Source of the DNA: Paenibacillus shirakamiensis
Lineage (GTDB): Bacteria; Bacillota; Bacilli; Paenibacillales; Paenibacillaceae
Reading direction: 5' to 3'
NCBI RefSeq assembly: GCF_017874255.1
Contig: NZ_JAGGLD010000007.1
Coordinates: 1-64,000 of the forward strand
DNA length: 64,000 nt
A model generated the notes under the pieces. That model was not told where the DNA came from. It did not search any database and was given only the letters and a program-made list of their open reading frames with translations. Below, in pieces: positions 18,277-27,803 of the stretch. Numbering within the stretch: position 1 is the stretch's first letter; every line of letters begins with the position of its first letter. The position numbers and the translations under genes are program-made.

Positions 18277-18302
18277 GTATAGCGCTTTCATTACTTATTA
18301 TA
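18277..18302 (-). promoter_or_regulatory. TATAAT promoter element and cre-like site of sugar operon 1
   Basis: On the minus strand TATAAT (18302-18297) has a weak -35 TTTAGA 18 bases upstream. TGAAAGCGCTATAC (18290-18277) matches the CcpA cre consensus at 12 of 14 positions, including the central CG, and would lie at about +1 to +14. Catabolite repression of the sugar importer is therefore likely. Confidence 0.6.
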
Positions 18303-18451
18303 GAGCGTTATACGGCCCTTTCTAAATACCCCAATTCTTACTTTCATCCCTCTAAATTGACTATACCCAGATATTGTTTGTTCCTTTTCCTCCTGATCCC
18401 CTACAATTGTGTTACGACGTTACAAAGCTCAGGCATCGGAGGTAGATGATT

Positions 18452-20119
18452 ATGTACACCTTGCTAATTGTTGAAGATGAAACGTTAATTCGTAAGGGCC
18501 TCATGCAGTATTTTGATTGGAACGCGCTTGGATTTCATACTATATATGAAGCAGAGAATGGTTCGGAAGGTGTCGAAATAGCTCGAAAAGAGCGACCCGA
18601 TCTAGTCATCACCGATATCCGCATGCCTCTAATGGATGGACTCGATATGATTGGAGCACTCAGGCAGGATCTTCCCGATACGCTATTCGTCATTTGGACA
18701 GGGTATAATGAATTCGCTTATGCGCAAAAAGCCATCCGCTTAGGTAATGTATTTGCTTACCTCTTAAAGCCTCTTCAATATGAGGAGAGTATGAGGACTA
18801 TTCATGATTGCATTCAGCATCTGGAGCGGTTACGTGAGTCACAGCAGAAGGCGTCTATGCTACAACTGAATCAACAGCATGGACTTCGGTTACAGCGGAG
18901 TCAACTGGTGAAGCAAATGATCGAAGACGAGATGATCTCCCCTGCCTTAGAAAAGGATCTCTGGAGTAGTCTAAGCAATCTGAACAGCGCTAATTGTCTT
19001 TTTCAACCCTTTGTCTTGTCATATGTACCCCAGCCTGACGCATTGTTAGAATCCAGGTCATGGTGGCGCCTCCATGCTGAACCCATTCTCACCAAAGCCT
19101 TGACTATGTATCTGAAATTGCCGAATATACACCCGGTCTTATTCACTTATCTGCATCAATCTAAATTGTATGCGTTTACAATATTAGAGATAGAAACTGC
19201 TGCATTTCTCACACCGAAGCTCACTACACAACAATATCAAGAGATCACAGACCTGTTGTACCAAGAAAGCAGTTCACACCATGTACATCTCTACATGGCA
19301 GCAGGAGTGGCTACGCCACAACTGAACGATCTACCTTCTCTTCTGAAGCAGACGGATAGAGCTTTATTTCAGCGATTCAGTTCTACTGCTCATCAGACGT
19401 TCTATGAATCACTACACTCTGGCTCCGAGTCTGCATGGAATCCGGTGCATCCTTTGCTGGAACAGGATAAAATGAAACTCTTATCGCACCTTGAGCAAGG
19501 TGACGGTTTACAGATACAGCAATTGATGAACCGACTGTCTGTAGACTATCAGTCCAAAATTCAGCACTTCACGCTAGAGCAATGGCTTAGCTTGCTTCAA
19601 GAAATGATTGCAGTCGCCATTCGCTTTGCAGGCAAACATGGCATTCAGCTGGAAGAGGTATACCCCGAGAAGTTAATCACCTTACGCTTCGTGGACGATT
19701 TCGACTCGGTATCGACCTTATTGGATTGGCTTGCCACATGGATGATTCAGCTCCAAGAGGACGCTAGAATTTCTTCCGTCAAACCTACAGATATCACGTT
19801 ATTCGAGCAGATTGAGACGTATATCTTGCAGCATATGGATCAAGAGATTACCTTGCAGATGGTCGCAGATCGATTTTTTTACAACCCCTCCTATCTAAGT
19901 CGTCTGTTCAAAACCAAGCTAGACAAAAATTACATGACCTTCGTCACCGAAATTCGCATGAATTATGCGAAGCGCTGCTTGCTTGAGTCTAATGATGCGA
20001 TGACGGATATATGCCAAAAATGCGGATACACAAGCTACAAACATTTCGTCAAAACATTCCGTAAATTCACGAATATGACACCCACCGACTATCGAAAACA
20101 AATGGGGATGATGGATTGA
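18452..20119 (+). CDS. AraC-type response regulator (YesN-like)
   Basis: A 555-residue regulator. The receiver domain is at 1-120 with phosphoacceptor D55 (LVITDIRMP) and conserved K near 103. A long middle region of about 320 residues follows, then an AraC helix-turn-helix pair at about 455-553 (FFYNPSYLSRLFK; CGYTSYKHFVKTFRKF). Two ATGs follow GGAGG; the second (18452) has proper spacing. It overlaps the kinase gene and is divergent from the sugar operon, which it probably activates. Confidence 0.93.
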   Translation: MYTLLIVEDETLIRKGLMQYFDWNALGFHTIYEAENGSEGVEIARKERPDLVITDIRMPLMDGLDMIGALRQDLPDTLFVIWTGYNEFAYAQKAIRLGNVFAYLLKPLQYEESMRTIHDCIQHLERLRESQQKASMLQLNQQHGLRLQRSQLVKQMIEDEMISPALEKDLWSSLSNLNSANCLFQPFVLSYVPQPDALLESRSWWRLHAEPILTKALTMYLKLPNIHPVLFTYLHQSKLYAFTILEIETAAFLTPKLTTQQYQEITDLLYQESSSHHVHLYMAAGVATPQLNDLPSLLKQTDRALFQRFSSTAHQTFYESLHSGSESAWNPVHPLLEQDKMKLLSHLEQGDGLQIQQLMNRLSVDYQSKIQHFTLEQWLSLLQEMIAVAIRFAGKHGIQLEEVYPEKLITLRFVDDFDSVSTLLDWLATWMIQLQEDARISSVKPTDITLFEQIETYILQHMDQEITLQMVADRFFYNPSYLSRLFKTKLDKNYMTFVTEIRMNYAKRCLLESNDAMTDICQKCGYTSYKHFVKTFRKFTNMTPTDYRKQMGMMD

Positions 20120-21930
20120 ACAGTCCACTGCAGTTTCGCAAGCTTTTCTATATGAGGCACCTGAATACACAAATCTTCGTCCTCATGATTGTTACCATTA
20201 CGTTACCCCTGATGCTAATATCAGGCATTATTTATCGCGTCTCGCTCCAGACAGTTCAGACTGAATATAAGAATAGCTCCGATCTAATCCTGAATAACCT
20301 GTCCTTCAATATTGATCAGTATCTACAAAGTATTGAGAAAGGGACCCTATACGCCCATATGGATGGACAACTTCAGAATGCACTGGAGAATTGGATCAGC
20401 AATCCTACGGAAGATCAGAAGATCAACTATCAATACGTCATTCAGCATTTTATTGCCACGCTTGAGATGACGATTAAAAATGTAAATAGTGTGCAGATCT
20501 ACTCGGGGCATCAACTCTTCTTCTCAGCGAACTTCAATCGGGCAGATATCAATTATGCCCATTTTGAACAAGATGAATGGTACCAGAAGACACTAGCCAG
20601 AAAAGGAGCAGTCGTTATTTTTGGCACCCATACTCCTTTTCATAAGATGAACTCCACAGAGAAAGTCATCTCGATTGCTCGGGTGATTAACAAGACGGGT
20701 GGCAAACAGCCACTAGGCGTGATGCTGGTAGATATCCGGCTCGATTCTTTGAGCGAGATTCTGAATTTATCAGAGAATACCAAGCGAAAGTTCGTTATCA
20801 CCGATCAGACGGGGGCCATAATCTATGCTTCTAATCAACCAGGGAATGAAAATATCTCCAAACCCCTTAAAATCGACAACCAAAAGTTTAACAAAGTATT
20901 AACGGAAACGTCTGGGAGCTTCAGTACATCCTATGCTTCGCATAATTCCTATCTCAACTTTGTCACCTCTCCTTATTCGGGATGGAAAGTCATTCAATAT
21001 ATTGATGAGAAAGAGATGACAAAAGATTCGGCTCTGCTGAGTAAGATTATTTTAGCGCTTGCCGTGGGTTCCATTGGCATGGCTATTCTCTTCATGGTCA
21101 TGATGCGGTCGCGGGTGACCAAGCCGATTATTCTGCTCAAAAGACAGGTGGAGAAGGTGGGTATGGGGAACTTTGATGTGGACCTCGGCAGTACCCGCAG
21201 AGATGAATTCGGTGTATTGTATCAAGGACTGCGTAAAATGGTGGCCGAACTTCAAAATTATATTGAAAGGTCTTCTATGGCCAAAGCACAGCAAAAAATC
21301 GCTCGCCTAGGTGCACTGAAAAGTCAGATTAATCCCCATTTTCTAGCCAATACGCTAGAGTCTGTACAAATGAAAGCTATTCTTAGCGGAGAACGCGACA
21401 TCGCCGAAATGGTGGGAACTCTCGGACAGCTCTTCCGAATTCACACCCAGATGAGCAAAGATATCATTCCCCTATACCAAGAGCTAGAGCATATTCGACT
21501 GTATGTCAAAGTTCAGCAAATGCGTTTCGGCGATAAAATTAACTATGTCGAGGAATTGGCTCCAGGTACGGATACACTCCAGGTAGTTCATTTCTCGCTA
21601 CAACCCTTGATTGAGAACGCCATCATTCATGGACTAGAACGGCAAGTCGGGACAGGGCTACTCGAAGTATCTACTTCGCTCTCGGATCATTTCTTGCTCA
21701 TTACGATACGAGATAACGGCGTAGGTATGAACCATGAGCAGCTATATTCTATGCAGCAAAGATTATTTGATCATATGGATGTAGACCCCGATAGCCACAT
21801 TGGACTTATCAATGTGAATGAGCGAATCCGGCTTTACTTTGGGGAACAATATGGTCTATATCTCTCCAGTACCCTCGGGGAAGGAACAACCATTACTATA
21901 CGGTTACCTGCTTTGCCTTATGAAATGTGA
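20116..21930 (+). CDS. Sensor histidine kinase (YesM-like)
   Basis: This 604-residue kinase has two membrane helices (about 18-40 and 305-330) flanking a large extracellular sensor domain of the dCache type. A HAMP linker follows (about 331-385), then the His_kinase domain with H408 in QINPHFLANTLES and an ATPase domain (QPLIENAIIHG, RDNGVGM). A TTG at 20116, overlapping the regulator stop codon, has GGGGA at good spacing. An ATG at 20152 is the alternative and lacks a site. It likely senses an extracellular sugar and phosphorylates the YesN-like partner. Confidence 0.92.
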   Translation: MNSPLQFRKLFYMRHLNTQIFVLMIVTITLPLMLISGIIYRVSLQTVQTEYKNSSDLILNNLSFNIDQYLQSIEKGTLYAHMDGQLQNALENWISNPTEDQKINYQYVIQHFIATLEMTIKNVNSVQIYSGHQLFFSANFNRADINYAHFEQDEWYQKTLARKGAVVIFGTHTPFHKMNSTEKVISIARVINKTGGKQPLGVMLVDIRLDSLSEILNLSENTKRKFVITDQTGAIIYASNQPGNENISKPLKIDNQKFNKVLTETSGSFSTSYASHNSYLNFVTSPYSGWKVIQYIDEKEMTKDSALLSKIILALAVGSIGMAILFMVMMRSRVTKPIILLKRQVEKVGMGNFDVDLGSTRRDEFGVLYQGLRKMVAELQNYIERSSMAKAQQKIARLGALKSQINPHFLANTLESVQMKAILSGERDIAEMVGTLGQLFRIHTQMSKDIIPLYQELEHIRLYVKVQQMRFGDKINYVEELAPGTDTLQVVHFSLQPLIENAIIHGLERQVGTGLLEVSTSLSDHFLLITIRDNGVGMNHEQLYSMQQRLFDHMDVDPDSHIGLINVNERIRLYFGEQYGLYLSSTLGEGTTITIRLPALPYEM

Positions 21931-21940
21931 ATTCAGTTAA

Positions 21941-21990
21941 ACTCAACAAAAACCGCCAACGGATATACCGGAGGCGGTTTTTTGTTGAGT
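21941..21990. terminator. Bidirectional intrinsic terminator
   Basis: ACTCAACAAAAACCGCC pairs with GGCGGTTTTTTGTTGAGT over about 17 bp. T-tracts are present in both directions. It separates the YesNM pair from the convergent M60 protease gene. Confidence 0.92.
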
Positions 21991-22034
21991 TTTTCTAGTG
22001 CTGCTTGTTTTTATATGACTGACTATTCCGTTAG

Positions 22035-25000
22035 TTACTGTCCTGTAGCTGTATAAAGCTTCGTATCTCCCCATGAGGCATGGTCTGAACCGTTGCCATT
22101 ACCCCCATCGGTTACGACGAGCTTCAATTCCTTGGCACCGTTAATATCTACTTCTAGCGATTTCTGTGGATCTCTAGAATTCATAAGTCCACTATCGAAT
22201 TTTTTCACGCCATCGACATAGACCTCAAAGCTAACAGATCCGATGGAACCGAACATTTGGCGATCTACCCCTACATTGGAGGTGAGATAATCAAAGTTCT
22301 TATCGCTGAGATCATAGACAATGGTGGAAGTCGAATGAGCTCCAATCCCGCGGGTATAGGACACTTCGGACCCCGCTGCATTCGTAAGGCGCAGCTTATT
22401 GTTGCTAATGGAAATATCCTTTTGAGGTGCGGCGTAGCTATACTGCGTTGTTTTCCAATTATAATCGGTTAGGTACTTGAAATTCTGCATATCCACAACG
22501 GCAATCGTTCTTGTCTGCGTAGTCGTATTGCCATCACTGTCCGTTACCGTGTATGTGATGGGATACTCTCCAGCTTGGTTAAAGTCAACTTTGTCCGCAC
22601 CGCTTACGATTACTTTTGAAGTCAGATCCCCATCCTCTGAATCGAGAGCTGAATATGCTTCATCCAAGGATACCACTTCGCCCACTTTGGTAGATTTGGG
22701 TGTGGGAATTGTAAGTGTCGGTATATTGTTCAGAATTAAGAATTTCGCATCTGCGAAATCTGCATGGTCTGAACTTATACCATTTCCAGCATCTTCTGCG
22801 ATCAATTTGAGTTCATGTACGCCTTGCACAGAAATACGTATACGCTTGGCTTCCGTTGTATATTTCATGACACCGCTATTAAATACTTCTTGCCCATCGG
22901 CCATAATCTTAAAGATTACACTGGAATTATCTTGATTCGGAATATTGTGGTCAATCCCTACAAGCGTCTCGAAGTAATCATACCTTGTATTCGTTAAGTT
23001 ATAAGTAATCTCCGAGTTTGCATGCGTGCCAATTCCTTTATTGAAAGTCTGCACCTGACCATCCATAAGCACCTTAAGCGGATTGTTAGATATGGATTTA
23101 TCCTTGCGTACACTTTCATAATCTGTCGTTGCCGAAACCCAGTTCACATCGCTCACGTATGCAGTTGCACTGTACACTACGAAAGTCCGCGTCTTAGAGA
23201 TTGTATTTCCATCTTTATCAGTCACGGTGTACTTCACTGGATAGGTACCTGTCTTCTTCGTATTGAATTCATCCGCTTCCACATGGATGGCGCCTGTAAG
23301 GTTACCGTCCTCAATATCGGAGGCCTGCACATCTTGTAGAACATCATAGGGTGTATTCAACTTCACATACGTCATGCTCTCAGGTAAGCTCAGAGATGGT
23401 GCGCTAGAACCTTTAGTGAACTTGGCATCTGCCCACACCGTATGATCCGACGAGATGCCGTTATCATTTGCATCCGTAGTTACAAGCTTAATTTCTTTAG
23501 CTCCTGTAATAGGAACCTGTACAAATTCATGATCGGTTCCCGACTTGAAGACGCCGCTGGAATAGACCTTAATCCCATCCACATAGACTTCAAATGTCGC
23601 AGATGCAACCGAGTTTTTCGCCGCTTGATCAATGCCGACATAACTTTCGAACGAGTCATATCCTTTGCCCTCTACGTTATATACGACCTCAGAGTTGGCA
23701 TGCGCACCCAGACCTTTGGTATAGGTAGCGGGTGCACCTTGACGGAGTAACGTGATCGTACCCCCCGCTGGCGCTTTATCTTTCTTTAAGTCGCCCCAAC
23801 CTACACGGGCAGAGACTGCATTCAGATCAGACAGGTACGCGTAATCACTTGTGACCGCAACATTCGTTGTTCTTGTCTCCGTAGACTCTCCGCTCTTGAT
23901 CTCATAGACAATCTGATAGTTCCCTTTTTGCGTAAGGTTTACTGTATTGGATTTAATCACAACGGTACTCGTAATATCATTTCCTTGATAATCTAGAGCC
24001 TTCACATAATTCATCGGATCAAAAGCTTGATTGAGCTTAAGTGTAACTTGATTCTCCGCAGATAACGTCGGCTTGAATGCCTTTAGTTCCACAGGATTCA
24101 GGGCGCTGAGTTTTTTATCATAGCCGATGATTTTATACGTATAGTTCACAGTAGGATCTATGTTCGTATCTACGAATTGGTCGGTTCCAGTGAACCCTAC
24201 CAATACATTATTTCTATAAATCTCATAGCCTAAGAAATCCTTCTTATTTAATGCATCCATAGTGAAATTCAGTGTGTTGGACTTCGCTGTGGCGTTCACA
24301 CCCACCGTTACTTTGATAGGTACATTTTTGTTCGCAATGCCCGTTCCCTTGTACCCTACTAAGCTATTATTCAAGTACCATAATTTAAGAGGTGCCGGGT
24401 ACTTAGCCGTCTTGGCTTTGGTCTCTGGATTTACAGTGAACCCGTGTCTTGCGAAATAACTGCTTAAATCTTGGCCTAATACTTCGGAAGAGAAGTCAAT
24501 TAAGTATTGTTGCTTAGAATTATCTCCGTTAGAAAGGGATACTTTACGCTCACGGTACAGACGGTTAAGTTCAGCCCAGTACCCGGGATGAGCTAGCTCT
24601 AACTGCCAGAAAGCTCCGAGTCTACCAAAGAGTGAGACTTGATCCATAGCCTTCTTATTCTCTGCAATGACATTCTTGTAGATCTCGTCTTCGTAGGGAA
24701 TACGATTATCCATGTCGTTATAAGCTACAGACATACCCATAGCAATCATATTATTACTGATCTCGCCGTACTCCCGTTCACCTATTGCAAGGCGGTGGCC
24801 AATCTCGTGACTGATCCCCCAACCTGGTGTAAAGTTTCCTAGCATGGTTTCTACTTGTCCTAATTGAATACCTACATGATCCCCTGCCGCATACATGAAG
24901 CCATATGGCTGCATCAAGCGAATATTCTCACGCATTAACTTCCGGTCTTGAAGATCACTGCTCCCATCCAGACCATAGAAATCAAAGATTCGATTCATCC

Positions 25001-26453
25001 ATATATCATAGTTCGTCAAGGTATCTACTGGATTCTTACCTAGCGTAACATATTGATTGTAGGCTTCTGTAGCCGTACCTGTGAAAATGACGCGATCACT
25101 TGCTAGTTCCACAACGTCGATGACTTGGCGATCTTTCACAGCCGGATGCGCCGCTACGTCTTGATCTACTTTATTCTTATATGTCGTGAGGAATTCTTTG
25201 AACTGTGCCACATCCGTAGACTTCGTCATGAAAGGAATTTTGTCTAGACCCTCAAAACGAAGGACTGGAGCCTTGCCTTGTTCTGCTGCGGTATATGGGT
25301 TAACGATATAGACCGTCCCCCCCTTAGTTACTTCATGTTCATAGGAGCTATTCGAAGCAATAGCAGGTACCGTAATCGTATTTTTTCCTTGATGCAGCGC
25401 TACTGAAGTTGCCCAGCTATTCCAACCCCCATCTTGTTGAGAGAACACGAGTGAAGGCAATTTATCTTTCGATTCAACATCTACATATACATTAATTGTA
25501 CGACCTGGGATAGCTGCAAATCCGGTCGCTTGATTGTTCGTTCCGAAATTCATGCGCAGATTCTGCTGTGCATGCTTCTTCATATCTCCGTGTTGTTCCG
25601 CCGTAATCATCGTACCTTCGGTCTGAACTTCTCCATTCACCAATTGTCTTGCCAAATTAAGCTGATCTTTGAAAAGAGGATATAGGGGGTGAACCTTAGC
25701 CGCTTCATCCAGGGCGTTAATTTTGGCGACGTTGTTATATTCAGGCACTACCGAACTCATCGTTCCATCAGTGAATAGACTTTTCACCGCATCACTTACT
25801 GGATCTTCTTTGTAGAAGGCGAACTCTGCTGCACTTGCCCAGTCTTGATTCGCTTTTTTATACACAAATTTAATCCGCTTGAAGGACGTAGGGGCGAATT
25901 TGATCTCTACGATATTTCCTGTAGACCCCGTATATTCTCCAGAAGAGACAAGCGTGTAGTTATCTCCCACATCTGTAGGCGAACTATAAATGTCGAACTG
26001 TTGGGCAAAGCCCTTACCCTTAGCAGCGTCTTGTCTAGCTGCATATACGATACGATTTAAGGTGGTTGCCTCGCCTAATTGAAATACAACTTCATTCGTA
26101 AACGTAGACGTATTGGGTTTTCCCGTCTCCCAGTGTGTGGTGAAATCCCCGTCTGTAGCCTTGCTTAGTACGGAACTAGCATAATTGCCTCCGTTGTTCG
26201 TAACTGATTTTAGATTGGCCGAGCTCATTTTGAAGACTGAATTATAATTCTGTAGAAGATCTTGTCCGATTAAGCTAAATGGGGATACCGACGCTGCATT
26301 AGGTGCTTCTTCCCGCTGTACTGCTTTTGTACTTAGTGCTTTTGTATTTACTGTATGTACGGCTGTGGTTCCACTTGCTTTGACCTGATCGATGCCACCT
26401 GTAAAGCTCACTAGCATAGCTGCAGAAGTTGCGATGGCTATGATTTTGTACAC
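22035..26453 (-). CDS. Secreted M60/enhancin-like zinc metalloprotease with three NPCBM modules
   Basis: A 1472-residue exported protein. After a signal peptide (about 1-26) comes an F5/8-type carbohydrate-binding module (about 75-215). The M60 domain (about 300-690) follows with the zinc site HEIGH (H549, E550, H553) and a downstream Glu (E559-E564 region), fitting the M60 pattern HExxH-(8-28)-E. Then come a fibronectin-like module (about 705-790) and three repeats of an Ig-like domain (DUF5011 type, SEDGDLT and IEDGNLT motifs) plus an NPCBM carbohydrate-binding module (GLGAHANSE, GIGTHANSE, GIGAHSTST). M60 enzymes cleave mucin-type O-glycoproteins, so this is probably a glycoprotein-degrading enzyme held on glycans. 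It lacks SLH or LPXTG anchors. A c-di-GMP-I riboswitch precedes it. Confidence 0.93.
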   Translation of the reverse strand: MYKIIAIATSAAMLVSFTGGIDQVKASGTTAVHTVNTKALSTKAVQREEAPNAASVSPFSLIGQDLLQNYNSVFKMSSANLKSVTNNGGNYASSVLSKATDGDFTTHWETGKPNTSTFTNEVVFQLGEATTLNRIVYAARQDAAKGKGFAQQFDIYSSPTDVGDNYTLVSSGEYTGSTGNIVEIKFAPTSFKRIKFVYKKANQDWASAAEFAFYKEDPVSDAVKSLFTDGTMSSVVPEYNNVAKINALDEAAKVHPLYPLFKDQLNLARQLVNGEVQTEGTMITAEQHGDMKKHAQQNLRMNFGTNNQATGFAAIPGRTINVYVDVESKDKLPSLVFSQQDGGWNSWATSVALHQGKNTITVPAIASNSSYEHEVTKGGTVYIVNPYTAAEQGKAPVLRFEGLDKIPFMTKSTDVAQFKEFLTTYKNKVDQDVAAHPAVKDRQVIDVVELASDRVIFTGTATEAYNQYVTLGKNPVDTLTNYDIWMNRIFDFYGLDGSSDLQDRKLMRENIRLMQPYGFMYAAGDHVGIQLGQVETMLGNFTPGWGISHEIGHRLAIGEREYGEISNNMIAMGMSVAYNDMDNRIPYEDEIYKNVIAENKKAMDQVSLFGRLGAFWQLELAHPGYWAELNRLYRERKVSLSNGDNSKQQYLIDFSSEVLGQDLSSYFARHGFTVNPETKAKTAKYPAPLKLWYLNNSLVGYKGTGIANKNVPIKVTVGVNATAKSNTLNFTMDALNKKDFLGYEIYRNNVLVGFTGTDQFVDTNIDPTVNYTYKIIGYDKKLSALNPVELKAFKPTLSAENQVTLKLNQAFDPMNYVKALDYQGNDITSTVVIKSNTVNLTQKGNYQIVYEIKSGESTETRTTNVAVTSDYAYLSDLNAVSARVGWGDLKKDKAPAGGTITLLRQGAPATYTKGLGAHANSEVVYNVEGKGYDSFESYVGIDQAAKNSVASATFEVYVDGIKVYSSGVFKSGTDHEFVQVPITGAKEIKLVTTDANDNGISSDHTVWADAKFTKGSSAPSLSLPESMTYVKLNTPYDVLQDVQASDIEDGNLTGAIHVEADEFNTKKTGTYPVKYTVTDKDGNTISKTRTFVVYSATAYVSDVNWVSATTDYESVRKDKSISNNPLKVLMDGQVQTFNKGIGTHANSEITYNLTNTRYDYFETLVGIDHNIPNQDNSSVIFKIMADGQEVFNSGVMKYTTEAKRIRISVQGVHELKLIAEDAGNGISSDHADFADAKFLILNNIPTLTIPTPKSTKVGEVVSLDEAYSALDSEDGDLTSKVIVSGADKVDFNQAGEYPITYTVTDSDGNTTTQTRTIAVVDMQNFKYLTDYNWKTTQYSYAAPQKDISISNNKLRLTNAAGSEVSYTRGIGAHSTSTIVYDLSDKNFDYLTSNVGVDRQMFGSIGSVSFEVYVDGVKKFDSGLMNSRDPQKSLEVDINGAKELKLVVTDGGNGNGSDHASWGDTKLYTATGQ

Positions 26454-26492
26454 GCTAATTTCCCCCTAAGTTTGGTTTCCTCCTCCTGAATA

Positions 26493-26519
26493 GAAAAAAG
26501 CTACTCCTCAGAGCAGCTT
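26493..26519 (-). terminator. Expression-platform terminator of the c-di-GMP riboswitch
   Basis: On the minus strand AAGCTGCTC and GAGTAGCTT form a 9-bp stem (one G-T pair) with a TGAG loop, followed directly by TTTTTT. It lies between the aptamer and the protease start codon and is a complete intrinsic terminator inside the leader. Confidence 0.9.
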
Positions 26520-26601
26520 CCTTTGCTTCTAGAATGCGGTCGGCATTGAATGTTGGCATTCAAATTCCACCCCATCTGTAGACAAAAAGCGACACGCACT
26601 C

Positions 26602-26680
26602 TTTGGCGGCTGGCTGACTTAGTTTCCACCTTAGTCCCTGTAGCTTTGCGTCCCTACATTTCTATAGGTTTGCCTATTCA
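26602..26680 (-). promoter_or_regulatory. Cyclic di-GMP-I (GEMM-I) riboswitch aptamer
   Basis: The minus strand carries the conserved GEMM-I elements in order. First is GGCAAACC, then stem CCTATA with tetraloop GAAA and TGTAGG. GGGACGCAAAGC and the tetraloop receptor segment GGGACTAAGG follow, and the closing strand is AGCCAGCCGCC. About 80 bases separate it from an intrinsic terminator, and the protease start codon lies 149 bases downstream. The riboswitch should therefore couple c-di-GMP level to transcription through the leader. Whether ligand turns expression on or off cannot be decided without folding the linker. Confidence 0.93.
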
Positions 26681-26849
26681 GTTGCTGGATATCTCAAACT
26701 TATCACGATTCGACATAATTCGATATGAACACAACGCACTATTTGTCGTATAGGTCGGAAGATACTTTTCAATTCTTTACCTGATGATATATAGTAGATC
26801 GCCCTGCGAAAACTTGTACCTCTACTTGTATTCAAGATCAGATCATGCC

Positions 26850-27704
26850 TCATTTCGCATAGGTGGTCACAATAACCCCTCCTTGATTGTCACCAGATAT
26901 TTCATAGCGCTGATGAAGAGGGATCTTAATTGTTCTTGTCTTCGATACAGGATAATAGGAGATGGTATACGTACGCCCTGCTACTTCGGCATTCATCGTC
27001 TTCTGGTGCCTAATGTCCTCTATATATTCCTCCAAGCTAAAATTCTTCTTCCGCATCAGTACACTATGAGGTAGTCCTACATAACGAAAATGCCATGGCT
27101 CATAAGCTATGCCTGTAACTTCTGTTTTATCTTGGGGGTACCTTAAGATGAATCCATAATTCCAAGCATGCTCCTTCAGCCACTGGCCCTCGGCCGCTTG
27201 GCTCATCTTTCCCTGTGAAGATCCGATATCTAACGACAACCCTAGATTATGCTCGCTGTGTCCGGCGGGCAAAGCATAGGCATCTCCCTTATCGGCAAAA
27301 ATCCGAGATTGCTCCTTAAAAGTTCGAAAGCCACTGCTGATTAAAAAATGGTTCACATGATCATCCGCTGCATCAAGTACCATGCTCTTAAACAACTGAG
27401 CTACATGCTCTGACAAACGCAAGTTCTCGTTCATTAGCGCATAGCCCTGAATGAGTTCCTTCCTCTTCGCAAGGGTTACAATGTCTGGCTGAATGCCTAC
27501 CTCGTCTAGAGGATATCGCTTATTTACAAGGACGAGATTCCCTTTATGAACTTGCGTAGGTTGGATGTGAAGGTCACCGCTTGAAATCTCCGCATCGGAA
27601 TCGATGATATTCACTATTTTTTGTTTGTCATCCGGAATGAGCCAAGTCATCCCATATGCTATCAGCAGCAGCAAAATTACAAGCCAAAAAACCCACTTTT
27701 TCAT
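26850..27704 (-). CDS. D-alanyl-D-alanine carboxypeptidase, VanY-like (M15B)
   Basis: A 284-residue membrane-anchored enzyme with one N-terminal helix (4-22) and an external peptidase domain. The M15 residues are visible: R127 in SSGFRT, zinc ligands H152 and D159 in GHSEHNLGLSLD, catalytic E202 and third zinc ligand H205 in EPWHFRYVG. It removes the terminal D-Ala from peptidoglycan stem peptides. The start at 27704 is preceded by GGAG; a longer frame to 27752 has no site. It lies 99 bases after a VanS-like kinase, in a vanR-vanS-vanY arrangement. Confidence 0.92.
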   Translation of the reverse strand: MKKWVFWLVILLLLIAYGMTWLIPDDKQKIVNIIDSDAEISSGDLHIQPTQVHKGNLVLVNKRYPLDEVGIQPDIVTLAKRKELIQGYALMNENLRLSEHVAQLFKSMVLDAADDHVNHFLISSGFRTFKEQSRIFADKGDAYALPAGHSEHNLGLSLDIGSSQGKMSQAAEGQWLKEHAWNYGFILRYPQDKTEVTGIAYEPWHFRYVGLPHSVLMRKKNFSLEEYIEDIRHQKTMNAEVAGRTYTISYYPVSKTRTIKIPLHQRYEISGDNQGGVIVTTYAK

Positions 27705-27803
27705 TCTCCAAGTTCCTCCTACATCTAGTATGCATACTAGTCTAGAGAACAATTGTTTAAATCGAAGTAGGGTAACTATAAAATTTTTCTTAAATTTGGC
27801 ATA

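Noticed and set aside
22257..24842. Several plus-strand frames inside the M60 protease gene
   Set aside because: They are shadows of the minus-strand gene, with its signal peptide, zinc motif and repeated domains supporting only that frame.
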